A stretch of 9,267 bases of DNA, taken from NCBI GenBank assembly GCA_944324625.1, contig CALUWZ010000063.1:1-9267 (forward strand). The letters are read 5' to 3'. Origin of the DNA: an uncultured Mailhella sp. GTDB taxonomy: Bacteria; Desulfobacterota; Desulfovibrionia; Desulfovibrionales; Desulfovibrionaceae. A model generated the notes under the pieces. The model was not told the origin of the DNA. It made no database searches and saw only the letters and a list, made by a program, of their open reading frames with translations. Both the position numbers and the translations under genes were made by a program. Position 1 is the first letter of the stretch; each line of letters opens with the position of its first letter. Shown piece by piece: positions 1 through 7,400 of the stretch.

Positions 1-137
1 ACGAAGAGCTCAACAAAGTACGTTCCGGCGAACCCCGCGAAATCACCAAGAAAGGCAGCAAAATCAAAGCCCTTGTTGTTCCCACCAACGAAGAACTTGA
101 AATTATGCAGACAACCCTGAAAATCTTGGGTTACTAA
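1..137 (+). CDS. ackA: Acetate kinase, C-terminal end (partial at left edge)
   Basis: This is the last 44 codons of a gene that enters from the left edge; the reading frame starts at base 3 and ends at TAA 135-137. The tail contains a short charged stretch, then KALVVPTNEELEI, then a short final helix ending in ILGY. It matches the C-terminus of acetate kinases, where a glycine-containing turn is followed by V(V/I)PTNEELVIA and about 10-15 more residues (the E. coli AckA end has VVIPTNEELVIAQ). Acetate kinase interconverts acetyl phosphate plus ADP with acetate plus ATP in the cytoplasm, usually together with phosphotransacetylase (pta), which may lie outside the window. The catalytic part is not visible, so the call rests on this terminal signature alone. 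A hairpin terminator follows 15 bases after the stop, so ackA is the last gene of its transcript. Confidence 0.82.
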   Translation, partial: EELNKVRSGEPREITKKGSKIKALVVPTNEELEIMQTTLKILGY

Positions 138-152
138 GATTTATGCCATATC

Positions 153-182
153 AAAAAAAGCCCTCGTCTGAGGGCTTTTTTT
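153..182. terminator. Bidirectional rho-independent terminator between ackA and the HPP gene
   Basis: A perfect 6-bp GC-rich stem (GCCCTC 160-165, GAGGGC 170-175) closes a GTCT loop. It is flanked by seven A on the left (153-159) and seven T on the right (176-182). It therefore ends in a U-tract on either strand. It sits 15 bases after the ackA stop and 11 bases beyond the stop of the convergent HPP-family gene, so one element probably ends both transcripts. Confidence 0.93.
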
Positions 183-193
183 ATGCCGAAAAA

Positions 194-742
194 TCACCAA
201 AATTTTGGATAAGAGCGGCGTCCGGATAAATTGTTGATCAGTATGCCGCAGGCAACCAAAATAAGCGCATTGCTTAAACAGGGAACAAAGGCATACGAAT
301 AGCCTAAATCAATAATTGTCTTGTCTCCGATAACCGCAAGCAGGGCAGTGGCGCCTCCGGGAGGGTGTACTGTTTGCGTGGCGTACATGACAGCCATGGC
401 CAAAGCAACGGCAAAAGCTCCTGCAAGAACAGGCAGATCGGAAAATAAGCAGCAGGCTGTCACACCGCAGAGAGCGGACAGGAAATGACCGCCGACAACA
501 TTTCTGGGCTGCGCGTAATCACTGGAAGGAATACCGAAAATCATCACGGCGCTTGCTCCTACAGGAGCGACAAATAAAGGCTGATCCAGAAAAAATCTGT
601 GCGATACCATGTCAATAACGGTAATCAGCAAAATAACGCAAAAACAGCCGGCTGACGATAAAAACATTTCGTACAGGCTGAAATATTTATTCGGGCATTT
701 TTCCCTGCCTTTGAATTTTTTAAAATACGTCTGCTTATTCAT
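194..742 (-). CDS. HPP-family integral membrane protein
   Basis: The 182-residue product belongs to the HPP family of small membrane proteins. The diagnostic HPPGGATAL motif is at residues 126-134, preceded by the other conserved blocks LFVAPVGASAV (56-66) and AQPRNVVGGH (77-86). Hydrophobic segments at about 27-46, 55-72, 86-100, 104-122 and 149-170 suggest four to five membrane helices after a basic cytoplasmic N-terminus. Plant chloroplast relatives have been linked to nitrite transport, but most bacterial members have no proven substrate, so I assign no function. Eight cysteines in 182 residues is rather high. The ATG at 742 overlaps the end of the upstream pseudouridine synthase gene by 8 nt (ATGAATAA). 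No clear Shine-Dalgarno sequence precedes it, which favours translational coupling. M26 is a possible later start that would keep all the helices, but it has no better ribosome site. It is the last gene of the murI operon. Confidence 0.88.
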   Translation of the reverse strand: MNKQTYFKKFKGREKCPNKYFSLYEMFLSSAGCFCVILLITVIDMVSHRFFLDQPLFVAPVGASAVMIFGIPSSDYAQPRNVVGGHFLSALCGVTACCLFSDLPVLAGAFAVALAMAVMYATQTVHPPGGATALLAVIGDKTIIDLGYSYAFVPCLSNALILVACGILINNLSGRRSYPKFW

Positions 743-1745
743 AGTTGTTTAATGTTAATATTGCCTGCTGCACCTGCGGCAAAAGTTCAGAAAAATACGG
801 CGGAAGAACAAAAGCGCAGAAACTTGGGCTGACAAGTCCGTAATGGTGCAGGCAAAATGATTCCGTCTGTTTCAAATACCTGCTTATTTCCATACTGTGC
901 GGCAAAGACTTTGTATTAATCAGCATATTGCTTGCATTGCTTTGCATATTCATACAGCGCAGATTTTTCAGCCCTGCAAAATTGTCCGTTTCAGCACCGT
1001 ATTTTTTGTCGCCCACAAGGGGAAAACCCGCATGAGCCAAATGTGCCCGTATCTGGTGGCGTGCTCCCTGATAAATAGTGCAGTTTATAAGGGAACAGCA
1101 CTCTTCTTCATTGACGGCAAAAGGTTTTGCTTCGGTTATTCTGTCCCCCAATTCATCGCTTATGCGCACGCGCCGGCTATTGTCGGAATATATTTTGTTT
1201 TTTACGGAAAGCGGCTGCGTAAATCTGCCCTCGGCCAAGGCAAAATATTTTTTTTCAATCAGCCCGCTGTTCTGCCATTTTTTCCATTGTTCGGCGGCGT
1301 GCCTGTTTTTGGCAAAAACCAAAAGGCCTGAAGTGGCATAATCCAAACGGTTTAACAGGCTGAATGCTGAATTTATTTGCCTGTGCACAAGAAATTCAGC
1401 AGAAGTTTCCTGTTTCAGGGCATGATGTTCGGAATGAAAGAAAGGTTCCTTATATACAGCGCAGTATTCGCTGTTTTCGGCAGCAATAAAAATTTCACTG
1501 CAGACGGCGCCGCTGTCGTTTTCGTCTGAAAAATTTTCAATATCAGCAAAATCACAAACTTTAATTATGTCATTTTCTTTGATTTTATAACTTGCTTTTG
1601 CTTTTTTTCCGTTTACAAAAACAAGCCCCTGCTCACAAAGACGCTTCAAAGCTCTTGTGCCGTACTTTGGAAAAATTGTTTTCAGGACAAAATCAAGACG
1701 GCTGTTTTCATTGTCTGCCGAACAAACATACTCAATTTTCTTCAT
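735..1745 (-). CDS. RluA-family RNA pseudouridine synthase
   Basis: This 336-residue cytoplasmic enzyme should isomerise uridine to pseudouridine in rRNA or tRNA. Residues about 14-64 form an S4 RNA-binding domain (SRLDFVLKTIFPKYG, then LVFVNGKKAK). The catalytic motif is RLDYATSGLLVFAK at 133-146 with D135 as the catalytic aspartate. KKYFAL at 165-170 and GARHQIRAHLAHAGFPLVGD at 227-246 are the later family motifs. The histidine that usually precedes RLD is asparagine here (N132). The Thr of the usual GRTHQIR block is Arg (G227-A-R-H-Q-I-R). The segment after the catalytic domain (about 285-336) is poorly conserved to my eye. The target (RluA, RluC or RluD type) cannot be read from the sequence, so I give no symbol. 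The start at 1745 overlaps the end of truA by 14 nt and lacks a strong ribosome site; the stop overlaps the HPP gene by 8 nt. Two pseudouridine synthases in a row suggest a shared RNA-modification role. Confidence 0.9.
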   Translation of the reverse strand: MKKIEYVCSADNENSRLDFVLKTIFPKYGTRALKRLCEQGLVFVNGKKAKASYKIKENDIIKVCDFADIENFSDENDSGAVCSEIFIAAENSEYCAVYKEPFFHSEHHALKQETSAEFLVHRQINSAFSLLNRLDYATSGLLVFAKNRHAAEQWKKWQNSGLIEKKYFALAEGRFTQPLSVKNKIYSDNSRRVRISDELGDRITEAKPFAVNEEECCSLINCTIYQGARHQIRAHLAHAGFPLVGDKKYGAETDNFAGLKNLRCMNMQSNASNMLINTKSLPHSMEISRYLKQTESFCLHHYGLVSPSFCAFVLPPYFSELLPQVQQAILTLNNYE

Positions 1746-2520
1746 TTTTATACCAAATATGTGTCATAGTCAGTCCTTGGGGCGGTGCTGTGGGCGGAGA
1801 TTTTCTTCTGTCTTTGGAAGCGATAAGTTCAGGAATGGAATCAGGATCAATTTTTCCCCGTCCGCAGGCCACAAGAAGCCCTGTAAGGTTTCTGACCATT
1901 TGTTTTAAAAATCCGTTGGCAATAAAGGTTATTTTGAGTTCATAATTTTGAGGGTCCAAAAGTCTTTGCGTTTCATAATCCGAACGGAAAATTTCATACA
2001 TCGTTCTGACCGTTGATTTCAGCACCGTTCCTTGGTTTTGCATAAAAGCAAAATCATGCTCACCCAAAAGATAGGGAATAGCTCTGTCCACTTTTGCAAG
2101 GTCAAGTTCGCCGCAGCCCCATGTAAAAGGATAAATTTTGGGAGGAACAAAGGAACGGTTCAGCCACAGGCTGTATGTATAGCCTTTTTTTGTCACGTCA
2201 AAAAGCGCATGAAAATCATCATGCACAATCGCATAATCCTTTATCCGAATATCAAACGGCAGGGAAGTGTTTAATGCAAGCTGCCAATTTAATTTAATTT
2301 TATCGTCAGGAATATCACAGTGGGCTGTCTGGCAGTCCGCATGCACTCCTGTATCCGTGCGTCCGCAGCCCTGCAGATAAATTTTTTTATTGCAGATTCT
2401 TGAAATTTCTTTTTCCACAATGCCTTGAATTGTAGGCAATTCCATATCAGGCTGAACCTGACGCTGCCAGCCGTTGTAATTGGTTCCGACATAAGCTATG
2501 GTCAAACGCAGTCTGGGCAT
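1732..2520 (-). CDS. truA: tRNA pseudouridine(38-40) synthase TruA
   Basis: The 262-residue product is of normal TruA length. TruA converts uridines 38, 39 and 40 in the anticodon stem-loop of many tRNAs to pseudouridine. Visible family signatures are the N-terminal strand LTIAYVGTNYNGWQRQ (6-21), the catalytic block GCGRTDTGVHA (51-61, D56 nucleophile), FHALFDVTKKGYTY (103-116), LLGEHDFAF (151-159), NGFLKQMVRNLTGLL (202-216) and APPQGLTM (245-252). The FHA block is normally FHAR; leucine is found at residue 106. The ATG at 2520 shares one base with the murI stop (TAATG), and a weak GGA sits about 7 bases upstream inside murI. The 3' end overlaps the RluA-family gene by 14 nt. These overlaps suggest a single coupled transcript from murI through truA and onward. 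Confidence 0.95.
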   Translation of the reverse strand: MPRLRLTIAYVGTNYNGWQRQVQPDMELPTIQGIVEKEISRICNKKIYLQGCGRTDTGVHADCQTAHCDIPDDKIKLNWQLALNTSLPFDIRIKDYAIVHDDFHALFDVTKKGYTYSLWLNRSFVPPKIYPFTWGCGELDLAKVDRAIPYLLGEHDFAFMQNQGTVLKSTVRTMYEIFRSDYETQRLLDPQNYELKITFIANGFLKQMVRNLTGLLVACGRGKIDPDSIPELIASKDRRKSPPTAPPQGLTMTHIWYKNEEN

Positions 2521-3329
2521 TATAAATCCACTAATTCCACATGGCTGCTGTTAAGCGAAAAGCCCAAAAACGGTTCACCCACGGCTCTGAATTTGGCAAT
2601 ATCGTCCGTGGTCAAAAAATGAATTGTGCCTTCGGCACGGTCAGAAAGCGCATTTGAAGAAATCAGCATTGCATGCACTTTTTTTGCCGTTGTCTGTGCT
2701 GAGTCAACAAGGTGAATATCTTTGCCGACAACATTCTGAATGGCTTCTTTAAGCAGGGGAAAATGCGTGCAGCCAAGCACTATGGTATCGGGAATATGTT
2801 CCTGTTTTAAAATATCTTTTAAATAATGCTTTGCCATTTCCTCCGCCAAATGTCCTTTGAGAATGCCTTCTTCCGCCATGCCCACAAAAAGGGGACAGGG
2901 CTTTCCCGTAATAACGGCTTTCGGATTTATGGCCAAAATTGCTTTGTCATAGGCCTTGCCTTTTATGGTTGATTCAGTGCCGAGCACGGCAATATGATTG
3001 TTTTTGGTGCTTTGGCAGGCGGCTTCGGCTCCGGGCTCCACAACCCCAACAATCTGAATATGCGGATATTTTTCCGTAATGCTCGGAAGTGCCACGGAAC
3101 TTACGGTATTGCATGCCACCACAAGCATTTTTAAATCATTTTCCATAAGTTTTTCCGTACACTGCAGAGCATAGCGGATAATGGTTTCTTTGCTTTTGGT
3201 TCCGTAAGGCAAACGGGCGGTATCACCCAAATATATATAGTTTTCGCGGGGCAGTTCCTGCAGAAGCGCTTTCAGCACCGTCAGTCCGCCCACGCCTGAA
3301 TCAAAAAGGCCTATTGCTTTATTGTTCAT
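2520..3329 (-). CDS. murI: Glutamate racemase
   Basis: MurI converts L-glutamate to the D-glutamate used by MurD in peptidoglycan precursor synthesis. With the start at 3329 the protein has 269 residues, typical of the family. It begins NKAIGLFDSGVGGLTVL with D10 and S11 of the active site. YLGDTARLPYGTKS (33-46), the first catalytic cysteine in VACNTVSS (C73), VEPGAEAA (97-104) and the second catalytic cysteine in LGCTHFPLL (C187) follow in the expected order. An in-frame TTG at 3344 would add five residues, but the ribosome site AAAGGAAAG lies within that extension, just upstream of the ATG at 3329, so the ATG is preferred. The gene is first in a four-gene overlapping operon (truA, the RluA-type synthase and the HPP gene follow). 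A terminator lies upstream, so it needs its own promoter. Confidence 0.96.
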   Translation of the reverse strand: MNNKAIGLFDSGVGGLTVLKALLQELPRENYIYLGDTARLPYGTKSKETIIRYALQCTEKLMENDLKMLVVACNTVSSVALPSITEKYPHIQIVGVVEPGAEAACQSTKNNHIAVLGTESTIKGKAYDKAILAINPKAVITGKPCPLFVGMAEEGILKGHLAEEMAKHYLKDILKQEHIPDTIVLGCTHFPLLKEAIQNVVGKDIHLVDSAQTTAKKVHAMLISSNALSDRAEGTIHFLTTDDIAKFRAVGEPFLGFSLNSSHVELVDL

Positions 3330-3331
3330 TT

Positions 3332-3341
3332 GCTTTCCTTT
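3332..3341 (-). promoter_or_regulatory. Shine-Dalgarno that fixes the murI start
   Basis: On the minus strand the bases read AAAGGAAAGC, then AA and the ATG at 3329. This purine-rich GGAAAG at normal spacing supports the ATG over the in-frame TTG at 3344, because the site would fall inside the coding region of the longer form. Confidence 0.8.
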
Positions 3342-3352
3342 CAAAAAATATG

Positions 3353-3383
3353 TTTCTTTGTACCTTGAAAGGCAGGCAAAGGC
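3353..3383 (-). promoter_or_regulatory. Possible sigma70 promoter for the murI operon
   Basis: Minus-strand TTGCCT, 17 bases, then TACAAA lies about 25-50 bases upstream of the murI ATG and downstream of the terminator of the preceding gene. Each hexamer matches the consensus at four of six positions. The location is right because transcription from upstream should stop at 3398-3425, but the match is only modest and a second TTGCCT overlaps the region. Confidence 0.4.
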
Positions 3384-3397
3384 AATAATAAAGATAT

Positions 3398-3425
3398 AAA
3401 AAAAGGCAGTTTGAAACTGCCTTTT
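3398..3425 (-). terminator. Rho-independent terminator of the Tim44-like gene
   Basis: An almost perfect inverted repeat (GGCAGTTT 3405-3412 and AAACTGCC 3414-3421) is extended by A/T pairs. Read on the minus strand it forms a stem followed by seven T (3404-3398). It begins 12 bases beyond the stop at 3437. It separates the Tim44-like gene from murI. The T-run is shorter (four) in the + direction. Confidence 0.9.
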
Positions 3426-3436
3426 GCTGAAATTTT

Positions 3437-4336
3437 TTACATCTGCTGTATGCCGTCAAGAAACCATGAACCGCTGCGGACCTTGTCCCGGGAGAAATTC
3501 CAGATTTCTTTGACCTGTTCGTTGTTTTCATTTTCCTGTTCTTTCATAAGCACGTCAAAAAGCACGGCGACCTGTTCAAAATCACCCTCTTCCTGCACGC
3601 CGAGTACACGGGCATTGACAAGCAGCAGCTGGGTTTTGGAAGGATTGGGATCTTCTTTGTACTGTTCTTCTATTTCTTTATACAGCAAAGGTGACGTAAA
3701 TTGCTTAATGTCTTCCATATCACGCAGATCCCAAGATTCCTGCATGCGCACATACAGTTTTTTGGCTCCGGCCAAAAATTCTTCGGTATCAAAAGAAGCA
3801 GGAATATCGGAATTATCATGCTGAACTTCAGGCTGAACCCGTTCGGAACGCAGATTGTCCCATGCGCTTCCCGCACCGGAATAATTTTGATACTGATCAT
3901 TTTGCCTGTATTCGCGATTATTGTATGCAGAAGACTGATCGGAATTTTGTCTGCGGTTTCTGAAAAATTTCAGTCCGAAATAAACAAGCAGGCCTATGAT
4001 GACGATATCCAAAAGACCGCCGCCTGCAAATCCGCCGCCCATAAGCAAAGAACCCAAAAGGCTTCCTGCCAGAAGACCGCCCAGAAGGCCGCCGAACATG
4101 CCGCCGCGGTTCATTGCTGCGGCGCCGGCATTATTATTGATACCGCGCTGCTGCTGGAAATTCTGCTGGGAAGAAGTTACGCCAGCAGGTGCGGAAGGTC
4201 TTACTGTAGTTGTCCTGCCAATGGATCGGCTGGAACCGAAACGTCTGGCATCCGCATCGTCAGGCATAGAAAACGTGCCGAATGCGGAAAGAGATAAAAT
4301 TATGGCCAGCATGCTCAATGATTTTTTCAATTTCAT
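3437..4336 (-). CDS. Tim44-like domain protein with signal peptide and Gly-rich membrane region
   Basis: The 299-residue product starts with a Sec-type signal or anchor (MKLKKSLSMLAIILSLSAFG) with a plausible cleavage after ADA at residue 30. A low-complexity Ser/Gln/Asn-rich segment follows (about 31-75), then a glycine/leucine-rich stretch (78-107) leading into one clear membrane helix (109-123) ended by RNRR. After a polar Asn/Gln/Tyr-rich linker, residues about 183-299 form a Tim44-like domain: FDTEEFLAGAKKLYVRMQESW, then a helix with LLYKEIEEQY, the strand VNARVLGV, and the closing EIWNFSRD and SWFLDGIQQM. In mitochondria the related domain contacts the inner membrane; the role of bacterial secreted versions is not settled. 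The ATG at 4336 has an AAGGGGAC ribosome site at good distance. The gene lies 69 bp downstream of the AsmA-family gene on the same strand and is closed by its own terminator, so both may act in the envelope. Confidence 0.85.
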   Translation of the reverse strand: MKLKKSLSMLAIILSLSAFGTFSMPDDADARRFGSSRSIGRTTTVRPSAPAGVTSSQQNFQQQRGINNNAGAAAMNRGGMFGGLLGGLLAGSLLGSLLMGGGFAGGGLLDIVIIGLLVYFGLKFFRNRRQNSDQSSAYNNREYRQNDQYQNYSGAGSAWDNLRSERVQPEVQHDNSDIPASFDTEEFLAGAKKLYVRMQESWDLRDMEDIKQFTSPLLYKEIEEQYKEDPNPSKTQLLLVNARVLGVQEEGDFEQVAVLFDVLMKEQENENNEQVKEIWNFSRDKVRSGSWFLDGIQQM

Positions 4337-4357
4337 AATGTCCCCTTGTTTTAGGTT

Positions 4358-4396
4358 ATTTCTCTAAATTTAATTATTTTAAAAATTTTTGCAAGT
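4358..4396 (-). promoter_or_regulatory. Gap between the AsmA-family and Tim44-like genes, possible weak promoter
   Basis: The 69-base gap (4337-4405) is very AT-rich. On the minus strand TTGCAA, 16 bases, then TAAATT gives four-of-six matches in each hexamer ahead of the Tim44-like gene. No GC hairpin terminates the AsmA gene, so read-through is also possible. In such AT-rich DNA a chance match is likely. Confidence 0.3.
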
Positions 4397-4405
4397 TAAT
4401 GTTTT

Positions 4406-7400
4406 TTATTGCATGAAGATTTTAAATGGCTGAGTAATCACATTGGAAAAAACATCAAAAATACCTGCCCCGATATTGCCTATGCTCCGAGACACGGCAT
4501 TCAAAACTTTAACTTCATATTGCGGATTTTCCATGGTACCCGTTATGATTATGGGAATGTCGGACAGGCCGAGATAATTGGCTCTTGCGTATGCATTGAT
4601 AACTTCCGTGACAAGATTTACCGTTCCGCCCGCCAAAATATCCAATCCTTTGCCGTGCAGAAGAATATTGTGCGTTTCCGCCACACCGTTTTTGACTGTT
4701 CCCGTCGCACTCAGGGTATCGTAATGTGTTTTGCCTGTATATTGGGCAGAATTCGCGCTTTGACCGACAGAAAAATCGGCATTGTTGCTTGAGGAATAAT
4801 GGTCCTTTTTGCTCTGAAAATATCCGTTGAAAAAATTCATGCTCCAATCGGCATTCATGGTTTTAAAAATATCAGAGGACTTGCTGATATTGGCATTGCC
4901 CTGAATGGCGATATTTCCTATACCTGCCATCAATGTTTTTTGTTTTCTCATTTTGGTAATGCTCAGCATGTCGATATTTTCCGCTTTAAGCTTAAATAAG
5001 GTCTGCATTTGATATTTTTGATTATGCTTTGTGACAGAACCTTCAAGCAAAGCTTGAACAATTCCTCTTTGGGAATTGGTTTTCAGATTATTTATGCTTA
5101 TTTTATTGTCTTTTATTTTGATATTGCCCGTAAAATTTCTTGTGGTAATATCGTAAAAAGTCAGTCTGTCCGCTTTCAGGCTTAAATCCACTTCATTATT
5201 GCAGATAAAATCAAGAGGCAATTCTTTATCAGCATGTTTTTGGGGTGCATCGTTTTTAATATAATCACTCAAATCAAAATGCTGAAAATACAGATTACCT
5301 TTGAAATGAGCCTTATTTTTTTGGATATATTCAATATTTGCAATAAGTTTGGAATGACGGAGCATGCCTTTGTATTCTTTAAGGGTCAGGCTGTTTTTTC
5401 CTATATTGAAACCAAGTTTTCCGATGCCGTTCAATACGGCTGTTTTGCTTTGTTTTTCCGTCAGCATTATATTGGTTGCCTGAGGATTTCGGAAAAGAGG
5501 CTGACCGTCGGCTGTGCTGAAATGAACGGCAGAATTTTTTGCGGATAATTTTACGGCATATTCAGGAAAATTTCCTTCAAAAAGCCAGCTGCCGTTTAAT
5601 GCAAATGTATCGGGCAGGACTGCTGTCTTAAAAGGTATGGTTTTTACGCTGACATCGGCAAATAATTTGGAAAATTTGCTCAGCATTTTGGTTTTGGAAT
5701 GCAGCGCACCGTTTTTTACGGATGCCTGTCCGTAAATTTCAAGGGAATTTAAAATTTCGGACACATTTTCACCTTGAAGATACAGGGTAATATTTGCGTC
5801 AGCATACCCCGTGCAGGCCGTATACCCGATAATATTCCGCAGCGGGGCTTCTGTGAGCACGGAATTAATTTTTGCTGTGATTTTATGTTTTTTGCCGGAA
5901 TTCAATACGGCAAGAGCCGAAGCTTTGCCTGTATATAAATTTTTAATGTCAGCTGCTATGGTCGGCGTACCCGATTTGTCAGGGGCAACCAAAACATTTA
6001 TATCGGAACAGTCGATTTTCCAGATGCGGGCATTTTGGGGAAGATGTATATTAATATGGTGTGAAACAGAAGTTCCGCCGCCCTCTGAAGATGTGCTTTT
6101 CGCAACCGCAGGGGGAGGGAGCTGTACCCTGCGGACGTTTTTGCCATTAATTTCCGGAAAAAGCGGATTTAAATCCAAAGATCCGCCGCCTTTTGCAATA
6201 AGTTCCAAATCAAAGCAGATATCAGGTTTTAAAAAATTGGCCGTAACGCTTTTTCCCTGAACTTCGTAATCTAAAATTTTTGCCTTCAGCTTTGGGGAAA
6301 ACACACCTTTAAGCGTGCAGAAAACTTCAATTTCCGCTTTTATTCCGTCAAGAGCATTGTATAGCCCCGTGCTCATATTTCGGGTTGGTCCGATCCAGCG
6401 GGGAAGGCTGAAATTATGGACATCAGCCTTGCCGAAAAAAAGAGGATTCAAAGGATAAAGCCCTGTTGCCGCTCCCGTAAAATGCAGGCTGTCCGCATCA
6501 GCCCGAATTTCGGCGTTGTTAATGCGTACTTCACTGACATAAAAGCCGGGCAAATCAAGGGCATATTCGCTCAGAGTGTTTTCTTTGAGAAAATTCTCTT
6601 TATATGGGCTTAACGTATTGTCGGCATAGGGAAAATCCAAAGAACTCTTGTTCTTTTTTTCAAAAGTGCTTACCATGCTGAACGGTATATGCAATTTTAC
6701 GGGTGTATTGTGTCCGTTCATGGGAAAAACCGTTTTATTGACAAGCGTTCCGTCAAGCCGAATTTCCTTATTGCGTATGGCAATGGCAAAATTTGTGTTC
6801 AGCTGTACAAAACTAGGCTCAGGCATGGGAAAATAATTGTAGGCAGGATTTATGGGCGTATCATAAAAACGCTGCAGCGATGCCGCCTGCACATTGCTTT
6901 CAACTTTCAGATTTCCGGAATAGGTTCTCGGACTGTATGAAACATTTTCCGCTGAAATCTTAGTGCCGGTAAGCTGAAACAGCGGTGAATTTTCATATAA
7001 AATATCAAGCCGTTCCAAATTAATCTGCGCATAGCCGTCCAAAATATCCGGAGCTTTGGCGGAAATATTCAAATTCTCAAAAAAATACGCCATGTCAGCA
7101 TTAGGATCAACAAGTTCGCCGCTGCCGTTATGAACGGTAACTTTCAGGCTGTTGAAATAATGGGGGATGGAGAACTCCTGAAGGTAATTAAATAATTTCC
7201 GTGCGGCTTCTTTTGAAATATCCTGCACACTGTGCTGAATTTCTTTTTTTTCACGGACAGGCAGCACAAAATGCACAAAAGGATTATAAACATCCAAATG
7301 CTTTATAACAGGTTTAAGCATAAACAGGGAGCGCCAGCTCAGAACTCCTTCCACTTTTTTTACCGTTATGCTCGTCTGAAGGGATTTATCATAAAATTTT

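Noticed and set aside
897..1331. 144-codon open frame on the + strand
   Set aside because: It lies wholly antisense to the RluA-family gene, its product looks like no known protein, and the opposite strand has clear catalytic motifs.
3330..3344. Longer murI form beginning at TTG 3344
   Set aside because: The ribosome site AAAGGAAAG would fall within the coding sequence, and family members begin close to the ATG at 3329.
3701..4297. 198-codon open frame on the + strand
   Set aside because: It is antisense to the Tim44-like gene and arises from low-complexity Gly/Gln codons; there is no ribosome site or recognisable domain.
5811..6260. 149-codon open frame on the + strand
   Set aside because: It lies inside the long AsmA-family gene on the other strand and has no supporting signals.
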